Notes under the pieces: model-generated
Databases searched by the model: none
Told to the model about the DNA's origin: nothing
The model's input: the letters and a program-made list of their open reading frames with translations, nothing else
From: Acidobacteriota bacterium
Lineage (GTDB): Bacteria > Acidobacteriota > Terriglobia > Terriglobales > Acidobacteriaceae
NCBI GenBank assembly: GCA_003225175.1
Contig: QIBA01000051.1
Coordinates: forward strand, 1-63,480
DNA: 63,480 nucleotides
Direction of reading: 5' to 3'
Translations under genes and position numbers: made by a program
In this document: positions 34,115-41,924 of the stretch, piece after piece
Position numbering within the stretch: the first letter of the stretch is position 1
Layout of the letters: every line of letters begins with the position of its first letter

Positions 34115-34130
34115 GCGGCGACTTCGCCGC
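34115..34130 (+). terminator. Short stem-loop after the DUF3857 pair
   Basis: GCGGCGA/TCGCCGC with a 2-base loop begins 1 base after the stop of the second DUF3857 gene. The following GTATGATTTC is only weakly U-rich, so this is a weak terminator candidate. The rest of the gap to 34369 shows nothing else. Confidence 0.4.
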
Positions 34131-34369
34131 GTATGATTTCCCGATTTTGTCTGCAACACTGAAAATCCAATGGTCGCCGGCGAAAACAGCAGATCCCCCG
34201 CGCCGCAACACCAATTCTTTGACAAAGACCATGGTTGACGCGGCTCGAGGATGACACTTCTTGAGTTTATTGCCTCCATCGTGCTCTTGAACTTACGAAT
34301 GTGGTTTCCTCCTTCCTAGTTAGCAATCTTGATGTTTTTCGCTACACTGTCGAACAGGTGAACTGACTG

Positions 34370-35518
34370 ATGCGAGTTGCCGTCTTACGCGAAACCCTGC
34401 CCGGCGAGGCTCGGGTAGCATTGGTTCCTGAATCTATCAAGAAGCTGACTGCCGCCAACAACGAAATGTGGGTAGAGGCTGGCGCGGGCGAAGCTGCGGG
34501 CGTGAACGACGCGGATTACGAAGCTGCAGGCGCCCGGGTTACGTCTGATCGCACACAATTGCTTCCGGCTGCCGAGGTCTTGGTCTGTGTGCAGCGTCCA
34601 GCACCGTCTTATATGGCGGCGATGCGTCCGGGATCGGTCGTGCTTGGGTTCCTTCGTCCCTTGGATGAGCCCGGAGCTCTCGAGCCTGCTGTCGGACTCA
34701 AGCTCACTACATTTGCCGTTGAATTGATACCGCGCATCACGCGCGCCCAGGCAATGGACGCACTCTCATCGATGGCAACGGTTGTCGGTTACAAGGCTGT
34801 CTTGATGGCGGCCTCGAGTCTTCCGCGCATGTTTCCCATGCTGATGACGGCGGCGGGAACTGTCGCTCCAGCAAAAGTGCTGGTGTTAGGCGCGGGAGTC
34901 GCTGGTCTGCAAGCGATTGCAACGGCGAAAAGGCTCGGCGCAGTTGTGGAAGCCTACGACGTGCGCGCTGCCGCGGGCGAGCAGGTGAAGTCGCTTGGTG
35001 CGACCTTCCTTGAAGTCGATCTAGGCGGCATCGCGACAGAAGACGCGGGAGGATACGCGCGTGAACTCACTCCAGAAGCCCTTAAGCGCGGGCGCGATTT
35101 GATTGCAAAGCAAGCTCGCAACGCCGACGTGATAGTCACGACCGCGGCGGTCCCGGGCAAACATGCTCCACTCATGATGGACGACCAGGCGGTGCTCGCC
35201 ATGAAGCGAGGATCGGTCATCGTCGATCTTGCCGCATCTACTGGAGGAAACGTCTCGTTGAGCCGTCCCGACGAAGTGGCAACGACTGCCAACGGCGTCA
35301 CGATTTTTGCGCCACTGAATCTGGCGGCAACGGTTCCCTACCATGCCAGTCAGCTTTTTTCCCGTAACATGACTTCGTTTCTTCAGTTGCTCAGCAAAGA
35401 TGGTCAATTGACGATTGACATGCACGACGATGTCGTGGGCCCTTCTTGCGTCACTCACCAAGGGCAGGTAGTGAATGCCCGTGTGGCCGCTCTCTTGGGC
35501 GAACCCGTAACCAGATAG
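34370..35518 (+). CDS. pntA: NAD(P) transhydrogenase subunit alpha, soluble domain
   Basis: A 382-residue NAD(H)-binding component (domain I) of the proton-translocating transhydrogenase. Shared with alanine dehydrogenase: VAVLRETLPGEARVALVPES at the N-terminus, then VLVLGAGVAGLQAIATAKRL, the Rossmann dinucleotide fold, and KRGSVIVDLAASTGGN. In this three-gene arrangement the membrane part of alpha is a separate gene 13 bases downstream, as in Rhodospirillum-type systems. The enzyme uses the proton gradient to make NADPH from NADH. AGGTGA precedes the ATG. First gene of the pnt operon. Confidence 0.95.
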   Translation: MRVAVLRETLPGEARVALVPESIKKLTAANNEMWVEAGAGEAAGVNDADYEAAGARVTSDRTQLLPAAEVLVCVQRPAPSYMAAMRPGSVVLGFLRPLDEPGALEPAVGLKLTTFAVELIPRITRAQAMDALSSMATVVGYKAVLMAASSLPRMFPMLMTAAGTVAPAKVLVLGAGVAGLQAIATAKRLGAVVEAYDVRAAAGEQVKSLGATFLEVDLGGIATEDAGGYARELTPEALKRGRDLIAKQARNADVIVTTAAVPGKHAPLMMDDQAVLAMKRGSVIVDLAASTGGNVSLSRPDEVATTANGVTIFAPLNLAATVPYHASQLFSRNMTSFLQLLSKDGQLTIDMHDDVVGPSCVTHQGQVVNARVAALLGEPVTR

Positions 35519-35531
35519 TCGGAGGAAATGA

Positions 35532-35879
35532 ATGGAGCAATTGGTTTTTGATCCGCGAGTTCTGATGGCCTCACTGTACGTATTTGTCCTGGCTGCGTTT
35601 CTGGGTTACCAGATTATTTCGCGAGTCCCTCCCCTGCTGCACACTCCGCTAATGTCGGCAACCAACGCGCTCTCGGCAATTTCGGTAGTTGGCGCGATCG
35701 TCGTCGCCGGACGCGGGCATGCCAATGAGAGCCCGGTCGCGACGTGGCTTGGCTTCATCGCCGTGATTTCCGCCTCGATTAACGTAATTGGCGGATTCAT
35801 GATTACGGACCGCATGTTGAAGATGTTCAAGCGCGAGCCGCCCGTGAAGCCTGCCGGAAAGAAGGGGAACTCGAAGTGA
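35532..35879 (+). CDS. pntAB: NAD(P) transhydrogenase subunit alpha, membrane domain
   Basis: A 115-residue membrane protein with three to four hydrophobic helices (ASLYVFVLAAFLGYQIIS; TNALSAISVVGAIVVAG; WLGFIAVISASINVIGGFMI), matching the C-terminal part of E. coli PntA as a separate small subunit. The segment LMSATNALSAISVVG is family-specific. GGAGG lies 7 bases before the ATG at 35532. Its stop overlaps the GTG start of pntB by 4 bases. It contributes part of the proton channel. Confidence 0.93.
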   Translation: MEQLVFDPRVLMASLYVFVLAAFLGYQIISRVPPLLHTPLMSATNALSAISVVGAIVVAGRGHANESPVATWLGFIAVISASINVIGGFMITDRMLKMFKREPPVKPAGKKGNSK

Positions 35880-37246
35880 ATATCTACATCGAGTTCTGTT
35901 ACCTCGGAGCTTCCATCCTGTTTGTCTTTGGACTGAAGGGACTCACGCATCCGGATTCTGCCCGGCGAGGCATGCTGCTTGCCGCAGCGGGAATGGCTGC
36001 GGCAATTATCGGGACGTTGTTCCATCCCGAAATCGTCACGCGAGAGTGGATATGGATTGGACTACTTATCGGCGGCTCGATTGGCGCAATCATGTCCATC
36101 TGGATGCCGATGACCGCTATGCCCGAGCGAACTGCGCTCTCGCACGCATTCGGTGCGTTGGCCGCTGCACTTGTGGGCATCGCGGAGTATGCGAATCATG
36201 GTGCCAGTCTCGGCCCACTGAAAGTTGGAGCACTCGGCTTCGAAATCATGCTTGGCTGCCTCACCTTCACCGGCAGCTTGATCGCCTTCGGAAAATTGTA
36301 TGGAGCCGTGAAAGGCACTCCGATCACGTTCAAAGGTCAAAACATTTTCAACATGACCTTGCTCGCCGTGATGGTCGGATGCTTTGTCTTCCTGATTTAC
36401 GACGCGAGCGCGGCGGCAGCTTTTTACATCATGATGACGCTGGCCTTCTGCTTCGGCGTCTTGCTCGTAATTCCGATCGGCGCCGCTGACATGCCGGTGG
36501 TGATGTCGCTACTGAACTCCTACGCCGGACTTGCTGCAGCCGCCACGGGATTCGTTCTCGGCAACAATGTTCTCATCATCGCTGGAACGCTGGATGGATT
36601 CTCCGGATTCATCCTTTCCGTGCTCATGTGCCGGGCAATGAATCGCTCAATGAAGAACGTCCTCTTTGGTGCTTTCGGAGCTGTCTCTGAAACCGCGGCA
36701 GGCGCAGTGACAGGAAGCATGCGAGAGGTCTCGCTCGAAGATGTCGCCACGCAACTTGCCTACGCCAAGCAGGTGGTCTTCGTTCCCGGATATGGCATGG
36801 CCACCGCACAAGCGCAGCACGCTGTGCGGCAACTGGCAAATCTTCTGGAAGCGCGGGGCGTGGGCGTGAAATTCGGTATCCACCCGGTGGCAGGCCGAAT
36901 GCCGGGACACATGAACGTGCTGCTAGCGGAAGCAAACGTGCCTTACTCACTCCTCTATGAAATGGATCAGATCAATCCTGATCTCTCACAGACCGACGTC
37001 GCTGTAGTCATTGGCGCTAATGACGTGGTCAATCCCGATGCTCGCGATAATCCCAAGAGTCCCATCGCGGGAATGCCCATCATCGAAGTTGACCGCGCGA
37101 AATCGGTAGTGGTGCTCAAGCGCGGTAATGGCAAAGGCTTTTCGGGATTGGAGAATCCCCTCTTCTTCAAGCCTGTTACGGGCATGCTCTACGGCGACGC
37201 AAAGTCGTCTCTGACGAGCCTGACTCAGGCTGTGCAGGAAGTCTAG
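35876..37246 (+). CDS. pntB: NAD(P) transhydrogenase subunit beta
   Basis: A 456-residue inner-membrane protein. The first about 270 residues contain the helices of domain II. The C-terminal part is the NADP(H)-binding domain III, with VPGYGMATAQAQHAVRQLAN, GVKFGIHPVAGRMPGHMNVL, VIGANDVVNPDAR and VVLKRGNGKGFSGLENPLFF; these contain the fingerprint residues contacting NADP. The start codon is GTG in a GTGA overlap with the upstream stop. With the two upstream genes it completes the enzyme. A palindrome follows the stop. Confidence 0.96.
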   Translation: MNIYIEFCYLGASILFVFGLKGLTHPDSARRGMLLAAAGMAAAIIGTLFHPEIVTREWIWIGLLIGGSIGAIMSIWMPMTAMPERTALSHAFGALAAALVGIAEYANHGASLGPLKVGALGFEIMLGCLTFTGSLIAFGKLYGAVKGTPITFKGQNIFNMTLLAVMVGCFVFLIYDASAAAAFYIMMTLAFCFGVLLVIPIGAADMPVVMSLLNSYAGLAAAATGFVLGNNVLIIAGTLDGFSGFILSVLMCRAMNRSMKNVLFGAFGAVSETAAGAVTGSMREVSLEDVATQLAYAKQVVFVPGYGMATAQAQHAVRQLANLLEARGVGVKFGIHPVAGRMPGHMNVLLAEANVPYSLLYEMDQINPDLSQTDVAVVIGANDVVNPDARDNPKSPIAGMPIIEVDRAKSVVVLKRGNGKGFSGLENPLFFKPVTGMLYGDAKSSLTSLTQAVQEV

Positions 37247-37266
37247 AGCAAGTTGCATAGTAAGAG

Positions 37267-37373
37267 GTAGAGACGTAGCATGCTACGTCTTCTCCATACT
37301 GTGAAGAGCGCCACATTTTTGCGGATTCTCCCGCAGCATGTTAGAGGCGCCCGCCGCGGCGGGATGCGTCTCT
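37267..37373. repeat. Two dispersed palindromes between pntB and the aminotransferase-like gene
   Basis: At 37267-37292 lies GTAGAGACGTAGCATGCTAC with CGTCTTC following, a copy of the GACGCAGCATGC family in which paired bases are changed on both arms (GACGTAGC/GCTACGTC), so pairing is kept. At 37343-37373 AGAGGCGCCCGCCGCGGCGG and the following GATGCGTCTCT form a second palindrome. Compensatory change suggests that structure matters. Confidence 0.7.
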
Positions 37374-37410
37374 ATTTTCGAGGCAGGCCGTTTGCTGGAA
37401 CGAGGTTTTT

Positions 37411-38565
37411 ATGCTCACCCGACGAAGCTTTCTGCAATCTCTTGGGGTAGGCGCAGCGGCTGGAGCAGCGCTTTCTTCTCCGTTTCCGCTTGCAGCTTTC
37501 GAGCCTTCTCGCTATGGACAAGCCGTCGGCGCCAAAACCGCGCTGGGCGCATCGCGCGCCAATGCGATTCTGCTCAACAGCAACGAAAACGCATATGGTC
37601 CGCTACCGAAGACCGTCGCTGCCATGCAGGAGGCGATCCGTTGGGCAAACCGTTATCCCGATTTCGACTATGACGGGCTGGTGTGGACGATCTCAGACCT
37701 GCACAAAATAAAGCCGCAGCAAGTAGTCACCGGCTGCGGATCGACTGAGATTCTGCGAGTAGCGGCTGCGGCCTTTCTCGGACCGGGGAAGAGATTGATC
37801 GTTGCCACTCCGACATTCGAGGCTATAGGTGAATACGCGGCGGCGACTGGAGCAGAAATTGAGAAAGTTCCGCTCACGAGCAGCTACGCTCACGATCTGG
37901 AAGCGATGCTGGCGAAGGCTGGTTCCTCCCCGTCACTTATCTATATCTGCAATCCGAACAATCCCACTGCCAGTCTGACGCCTCGCAAGGGGCTCGACGC
38001 TTTCATGAACAATCTGCCCGCAACCAGTTATATCCTCATCGACGAGGCCTATCATCACTTCGCTATAGAGTCGCCTGAGTACGCCTCCTTCCTTGATCAG
38101 CCAACGGATAATCCGCGCGTCATCGTGGCCCGAACCTTCTCCAAGATTTACGGAATGGCAGGCATGCGCCTGGGCTATGGGGTCACGACGATTGAGAACG
38201 CGCAGCGTCTGCGTATTTTCCAGACTCAGGACAACGTAAACATGATGGCCGCCCAAGGTGGGGTTGCCGGGTTGCAGGACACGGCCGAAATGCAGGCGGC
38301 GGTACGACGCAACGCCGCCGATCGGCAGGAGTTCTTTACACAAGCCGAGAAACGCGGTCTGAAAGCGATCCCCTCATTTGCAAACTTCGCCATGATGGAT
38401 GCAGGGCGACCAGCAACTCAGGTCATGAATTACTTCAAGCAGAACGGGATTCTCATCGGCCGGCGCTTTCCTGGTATGGACAACTTCGTCCGCATTTCCT
38501 TTGGCAAACCTGTGGAAATGCAGAGGTTCTGGGCAGTTTGGGATCGCATGGGAAGGGCATCCTGA
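37411..38565 (+). CDS. Tat-exported class I/II aminotransferase-like protein, HisC-related
   Basis: A 384-residue fold-type I PLP protein of the histidinol-phosphate aminotransferase group. NSNENAYGPLPKTVAAM, YICNPNNPTASL, ILIDEAYHHF and TFSKIYGMAGMRLGYG carry the family pattern; the Schiff-base Lys is Lys245. The N-terminus MLTRRSFLQSLGVGAAAGAA is a twin-arginine signal (RRSFLQ), so the protein should be folded with its cofactor and exported, which is unusual for this family. The substrate is unknown. It is alone, flanked by palindromes on both sides. Confidence 0.88.
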   Translation: MLTRRSFLQSLGVGAAAGAALSSPFPLAAFEPSRYGQAVGAKTALGASRANAILLNSNENAYGPLPKTVAAMQEAIRWANRYPDFDYDGLVWTISDLHKIKPQQVVTGCGSTEILRVAAAAFLGPGKRLIVATPTFEAIGEYAAATGAEIEKVPLTSSYAHDLEAMLAKAGSSPSLIYICNPNNPTASLTPRKGLDAFMNNLPATSYILIDEAYHHFAIESPEYASFLDQPTDNPRVIVARTFSKIYGMAGMRLGYGVTTIENAQRLRIFQTQDNVNMMAAQGGVAGLQDTAEMQAAVRRNAADRQEFFTQAEKRGLKAIPSFANFAMMDAGRPATQVMNYFKQNGILIGRRFPGMDNFVRISFGKPVEMQRFWAVWDRMGRAS

Positions 38566-38581
38566 GTGGCTGCTGATGGAC

Positions 38582-38731
38582 TTAGGGAGGGCACGGATTC
38601 CATCCGTGCCGGTTCAGGAAATGGCCCTTTCAAAGATTCAGCGGCTTCAGCACAGCTGAAAAGCCGCTGAATACACGAGAAGTTGAGGCAACACTTTTTT
38701 CGGCACGGATAGAATCCGTGCCCCTCCCTAA
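38582..38731. repeat. Nested palindromic element of 150 bases
   Basis: Outer arms TTAGGGAGGGCACGG... (38582-38611) and ...CCCCTCCCTAA (38701-38731) are near-exact inverses, each with inner symmetry around GGATTCCATCC. In the centre TTCAGCGGCTT/AAGCCGCTGAA (38637-38671) makes another 11-bp stem. It fills the gap between the aminotransferase-like and PilZ genes and resembles a small non-autonomous palindromic element. Confidence 0.8.
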
Positions 38732-38815
38732 ACCTGTCCTAAGTTCCCCGAATTGCCTTGACGGCAGGCGGTATCCGAGTCATTCTCATAAAGTCCCCGC
38801 GCGAGGTTAACTCTT

Positions 38816-39157
38816 ATGGCAACATCAGCCACCAAGACCGAGCAGAGAACCAGCCGTCGGTTCGCACTCAAGCTACCGGTCTCGATCCGCTGCGAGAACG
38901 GACAGATCACCGAAGTACCGGCCGAAACGCGTGACGTAAGCGCCCAAGGCGTTTTCTTTTATACCGGTTCCAAGCTGTCTCATGGTTCCAAGGTGGAATT
39001 CACCCTTACGTTGCCTCCGGAGATCACACTCACGGAGAGCATCCGCGTGCGCTGCCGTGGACGAGTCGTTCGCATCGACGAGGCACGTCCGCACCAGACC
39101 GGTATCGCTGCGATAATTGAGCAATATGATTTCGTGCCGGAGACAGCCGACGCGTAA
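38816..39157 (+). CDS. PilZ-domain protein
   Basis: A 113-residue single PilZ domain. The c-di-GMP-binding residues are visible: the RRFALKLPVSIR segment matches RxxxR, and TRDVSAQGVFF matches D/NxSxxG. Such proteins read cyclic di-GMP in the control of motility, adhesion or exopolysaccharide. The start ATG at 38816 follows GCGAGGTTAACTCTT. It is followed 31 bases later by a FecR-like exported protein; a terminator-like hairpin lies within that gene's first codons, so the PilZ transcript may end there. Confidence 0.92.
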   Translation: MATSATKTEQRTSRRFALKLPVSIRCENGQITEVPAETRDVSAQGVFFYTGSKLSHGSKVEFTLTLPPEITLTESIRVRCRGRVVRIDEARPHQTGIAAIIEQYDFVPETADA

Positions 39158-39188
39158 ATTTTTGCCTCCAGCGCTGCACTACCCTCCC

Positions 39189-40235
39189 ATGTCAAAGACC
39201 CTACGCCAAAGGCGTGGGGTCTTTGTTTTAATGGCTTGCCTAATATCCAGCATCGCGGGAGCACAGCGCATTGGCGACGTCTATGCCTCCGACGCGACGG
39301 TTAAGGGCAGCGTACGCTATACCTCGACCGGCTTGGAAGTCGATAACGGATCGGTGATCACGGCGGGACAGCATTCTGCCTCAGTGCGTCTGGCGCGTGG
39401 CGGCCAGGTGCGGATCTGTCCTGGAACAAACCTCACCGTCAACAGCTCGCCAAAGGGGCAGGAATTGATGTTCGCCATGAGTGCAGGATCGTTTGAAGGA
39501 GAATACGATCTGCCTCCTACTGCCGATGCGATTCTGACGCCGGATTTTCGCATTCTCATTTCGGGACCGGCAAAAGTGAACGTCTCTATCACCGCTCAAT
39601 CGAACGGCGATGCCTGCGTGCGCTCGCACGGAGAAGACTCTTACGTCGTTATCTCCGAGCTGATGGGGGATGATTTCTATAGGCTACAGCCCAATGAGCA
39701 AGCCATCTTTCATCCGGGGAATGTGAAGAAGCCGGAGGTAAACGATACGGCGAACTGTGGATGTCCGGCTCCACCAGCGGTCAAGACTGCTGAAGTTGCG
39801 CCTGTGGCGCCGCGGGCGGAAGTTCCTGCGGCACCCGTTCCCTCGGCACCTGCCTCTCAAGTAGCTACTCCTTCGATCGCAACTCCTCCGCCGGAAACTC
39901 GTCCGGCGCCAACGCCACAACAAAAGGCGGCTGCGCTTGCCGCCGTCCAGAATGAACCGGCCGTGGCAGCCGCAGCCAGCGCGGCAGCCTCACTCCCGCA
40001 GCAGTCCGCAGCGCAAGTCCAGGTTCAGGTCGATGCCCCAATGGTTTTTCGTGGCGCCAGCACAGCCACAGACGGCGACGTGACCGCGACGCTCGCCCGT
40101 GTTCATATCGAGCGCTTACCCTGGCCTGAGACCCCAACCATCACTCCGCAGCCTCCCTCCGCGTCGAAAGCAAAGGTACAAACTAACGAGAAAAAGGGGT
40201 TCTTCCATAGGCTGGCAAAGGCTTTGTTTGGCTAG
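39189..40235 (+). CDS. FecR-like exported protein with a Pro/Ala-rich region
   Basis: About 348 residues. The N-terminus has a basic region (KTLRQRR), a hydrophobic core (GVFVLMACLISSIAG) and an AQ cleavage site, a textbook signal peptide. The next about 180 residues have the FecR-like pattern NGSVITAGQHSASVRLARGG and LTVNSSPKGQELMFAM. Then follows a long Pro/Ala-rich stretch (about residues 210-300) and a basic tail. The frame opens at 39117, but 39189 gives the signal peptide. Its first codons form a 14-bp hairpin followed by TTTT. Function is unknown; surface or envelope attachment is a guess. Confidence 0.78.
   Translation: MSKTLRQRRGVFVLMACLISSIAGAQRIGDVYASDATVKGSVRYTSTGLEVDNGSVITAGQHSASVRLARGGQVRICPGTNLTVNSSPKGQELMFAMSAGSFEGEYDLPPTADAILTPDFRILISGPAKVNVSITAQSNGDACVRSHGEDSYVVISELMGDDFYRLQPNEQAIFHPGNVKKPEVNDTANCGCPAPPAVKTAEVAPVAPRAEVPAAPVPSAPASQVATPSIATPPPETRPAPTPQQKAAALAAVQNEPAVAAAASAAASLPQQSAAQVQVQVDAPMVFRGASTATDGDVTATLARVHIERLPWPETPTITPQPPSASKAKVQTNEKKGFFHRLAKALFG
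39194..39229 (+). terminator. Intrinsic-terminator-like hairpin inside signal-peptide codons
   Basis: AAAGACCCTACGCC, a 3-base loop and GGCGTGGGGTCTTT form a 14-bp stem (one G-T pair), followed by GTTTTA. It begins 37 bases after the PilZ stop and overlaps codons 2-14 of the FecR-like gene. It could end the PilZ transcript or attenuate the downstream gene. Confidence 0.7.
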
Positions 40236-40322
40236 TTGGTTTTCTGAGTTGCTGAGACATCACTCGCTAATCCAGAGACATCGCATAGGAGGCGCCACTC
40301 TGAATCTGAGGGGAGGACAAGC

Positions 40323-40865
40323 ATGAGCCTTCGAAGGCGGAGTCTCGTCTTGGCGGTCTTCATCTTTTTTTCCTGCTTTGGTCTTGCCCAATCGCCCGCA
40401 GCGCGAGGAGGGATCTCATACCATCCGTACGAGGCATCCGCCGCGTTTGCTCACATGCTTACTGATGGAAGCTACGGAAATGGTGTGAGTCTCAACGGAT
40501 TTACGGCCTCCATCAGCGCTGGGGTCCTGCCTTCCGTACGCGGAACGGGAGAATTCGGGAACTACCGCGGCCACGGAGTTTCCTTAACTTCATTCCTTGC
40601 TGGACCGCAGGTCGGATTTCATATCTACCGATTTCAACCATTTGTTCGCGGACTCTTCGGACTTTCGCACACGAGTATCAACTCACGCGGTTTCGGGAAT
40701 AGTTTCACCATCGCTACTGGCGGAGGATTGAACTATCCCCTGACCGACCAGCTGGCGATACGAGCACTTCAGGTCGACTACTTCCGGCCTATTGGCGGTG
40801 GATATCACGCTGCGGACTTCCTGCGTGTAGGCTGCGGGATCAGCTACGAGTTTGGAACGCGCTAG
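40323..40865 (+). CDS. Outer-membrane beta-barrel-like hypothetical protein
   Basis: A 180-residue protein with a signal peptide (RRRSLVLAVFIFFSCFGLAQ). The rest has alternating hydrophobic/polar beta strands (FTASISAGVLPSVRGTGEFG, GPQVGFHIYRFQPFVRGLFG, FLRVGCGISYEFG) and ends close to an aromatic residue, as eight-stranded OmpA-like/OmpW-like barrels do. GGGAGGACAAGC precedes the ATG. It overlaps the convergent Nudix gene by 26 bases. A specific function cannot be assigned. Confidence 0.8.
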   Translation: MSLRRRSLVLAVFIFFSCFGLAQSPAARGGISYHPYEASAAFAHMLTDGSYGNGVSLNGFTASISAGVLPSVRGTGEFGNYRGHGVSLTSFLAGPQVGFHIYRFQPFVRGLFGLSHTSINSRGFGNSFTIATGGGLNYPLTDQLAIRALQVDYFRPIGGGYHAADFLRVGCGISYEFGTR

Positions 40866-41295
40866 AGTTTCTGGCCGCGTTCAGACCCTTGTGAATCACA
40901 TCGCGTGTCTCTGGTGTGATCCCCAATTCCTGTAGTTTTTCAAGAGGCACCCAGCGAATCTCGCTGACGTCCGTGCCTGGACAAGCCTCGCCCGATACGA
41001 TGCGGCATAAGTAATCGATCACGACGAAGTGATATTGCACGCGCGAATCACCGTCGCGCAGGATGCGTTCGAAGACTTCGACTAAATCCAGTGGCTCGAC
41101 GATGAGACTAGTTTCTTCGCGGATCTCGCGAATGAGCGCTTCTCTTGTAGTTTCACCGGTTTCAACGAGGCCGCCCGGAACGGACCACTGTCCCTGTAAC
41201 GGAGGATGGCTGCGGCGAACCACGAGAACTTGTTCGTTTCGAACGATAACTGCGCCCACGCCAAGGAGAGGACGATCAGGATAATCGCGCTTCAA
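40840..41295 (-). CDS. Nudix hydrolase
   Basis: A 151-residue Nudix protein. The Nudix box lies at residues 42-65 (GLVETGETTREALIREIREE then TSLI): Gly42, Glu48, Arg56, Glu57, Glu60 and Glu61 follow GX5EX7REUXEEXGU, with Ser63 in the last Gly position. The family hydrolyses nucleoside diphosphates linked to another moiety. The preceding strand GVGAVIVRNEQVLVVRRS fits ADP-ribose or MutT-like enzymes; the substrate is not determinable. It overlaps the convergent beta-barrel gene by 26 bases and lies 33 bases after the NTF2-like gene on the same strand. Confidence 0.92.
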   Translation of the reverse strand: MKRDYPDRPLLGVGAVIVRNEQVLVVRRSHPPLQGQWSVPGGLVETGETTREALIREIREETSLIVEPLDLVEVFERILRDGDSRVQYHFVVIDYLCRIVSGEACPGTDVSEIRWVPLEKLQELGITPETRDVIHKGLNAARNSSAFQTRS

Positions 41296-41328
41296 AGGAG
41301 AGTGGAATCCACGGTGACAATCGCACCG

Positions 41329-41901
41329 TCATGAGAAGAAATTTCGAGGCTGCAGATCAACGATCTTCCAACCTTTGTCGCCGCGTTCCATTTCGAAACG
41401 GAGCTGATCCCGCTTCCGGACGGGCTGACCGTCCGCCGCTCGCGGGAGTTCTTCCATCTCGAAGTCAATAAGTGCCACTCCCTTGCTTGCTTCCGTGCTG
41501 GTTTCGGAGATGCGGAAGTGAACGCGGAATGAATCATAAGTGCGAAAAAAGGTCATAATCTGCTGTTCAAAGTTGAGATATCCCGCCATCTTGCTGTCGT
41601 CGAATACTGAGAGCATCAACCGATCGCTGCGCCCTTCCAGGCCATCGGCCAGCTTTTCTAGCAGGCTCTGGGCGACAGCTTCAGAAAAAGTGGATGAAGC
41701 AGTTACATCGTCAATATTTCCTGTGTCTTTATTCTTTTTCTTTTTCTCCTTTTTGGCTTTGTTGCTCTGCTGCTGCGGATCCTGACGAGCCTCACTACTC
41801 TTCATACTAGCAGTACGTGAGGAAGTCCCTGACGTCTGATCCTGAGTAACGGCCGGGGTAGCAAAGACCAGAGCCGTCAGAAGAAGGACGAGTTTGCTCA
41901 T
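41329..41901 (-). CDS. Exported NTF2-like hypothetical protein
   Basis: About 190 residues: signal peptide (KLVLLLTALVFATPAVTQ), a lysine/glutamine-rich linker (residues about 35-60, with a KKEKKKKNKD run), and a C-terminal domain with a SnoaL/NTF2-like pattern (LMLSVFDDSKMAGYLNFEQQ, VALIDFEMEE, WKIVDLQPRNFF). The frame is open to 41958, but the ATG at 41901 gives a clean signal peptide and has AGAAGAG upstream. It lies 23 bases after the CHASE2 cyclase stop, so it is probably in one transcript with it. Role unknown. Confidence 0.75.
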   Translation of the reverse strand: MSKLVLLLTALVFATPAVTQDQTSGTSSRTASMKSSEARQDPQQQSNKAKKEKKKKNKDTGNIDDVTASSTFSEAVAQSLLEKLADGLEGRSDRLMLSVFDDSKMAGYLNFEQQIMTFFRTYDSFRVHFRISETSTEASKGVALIDFEMEELPRAADGQPVRKRDQLRFEMERGDKGWKIVDLQPRNFFS

Positions 41902-41924
41902 GAGACTCTTCTCTGCTCCAGATA

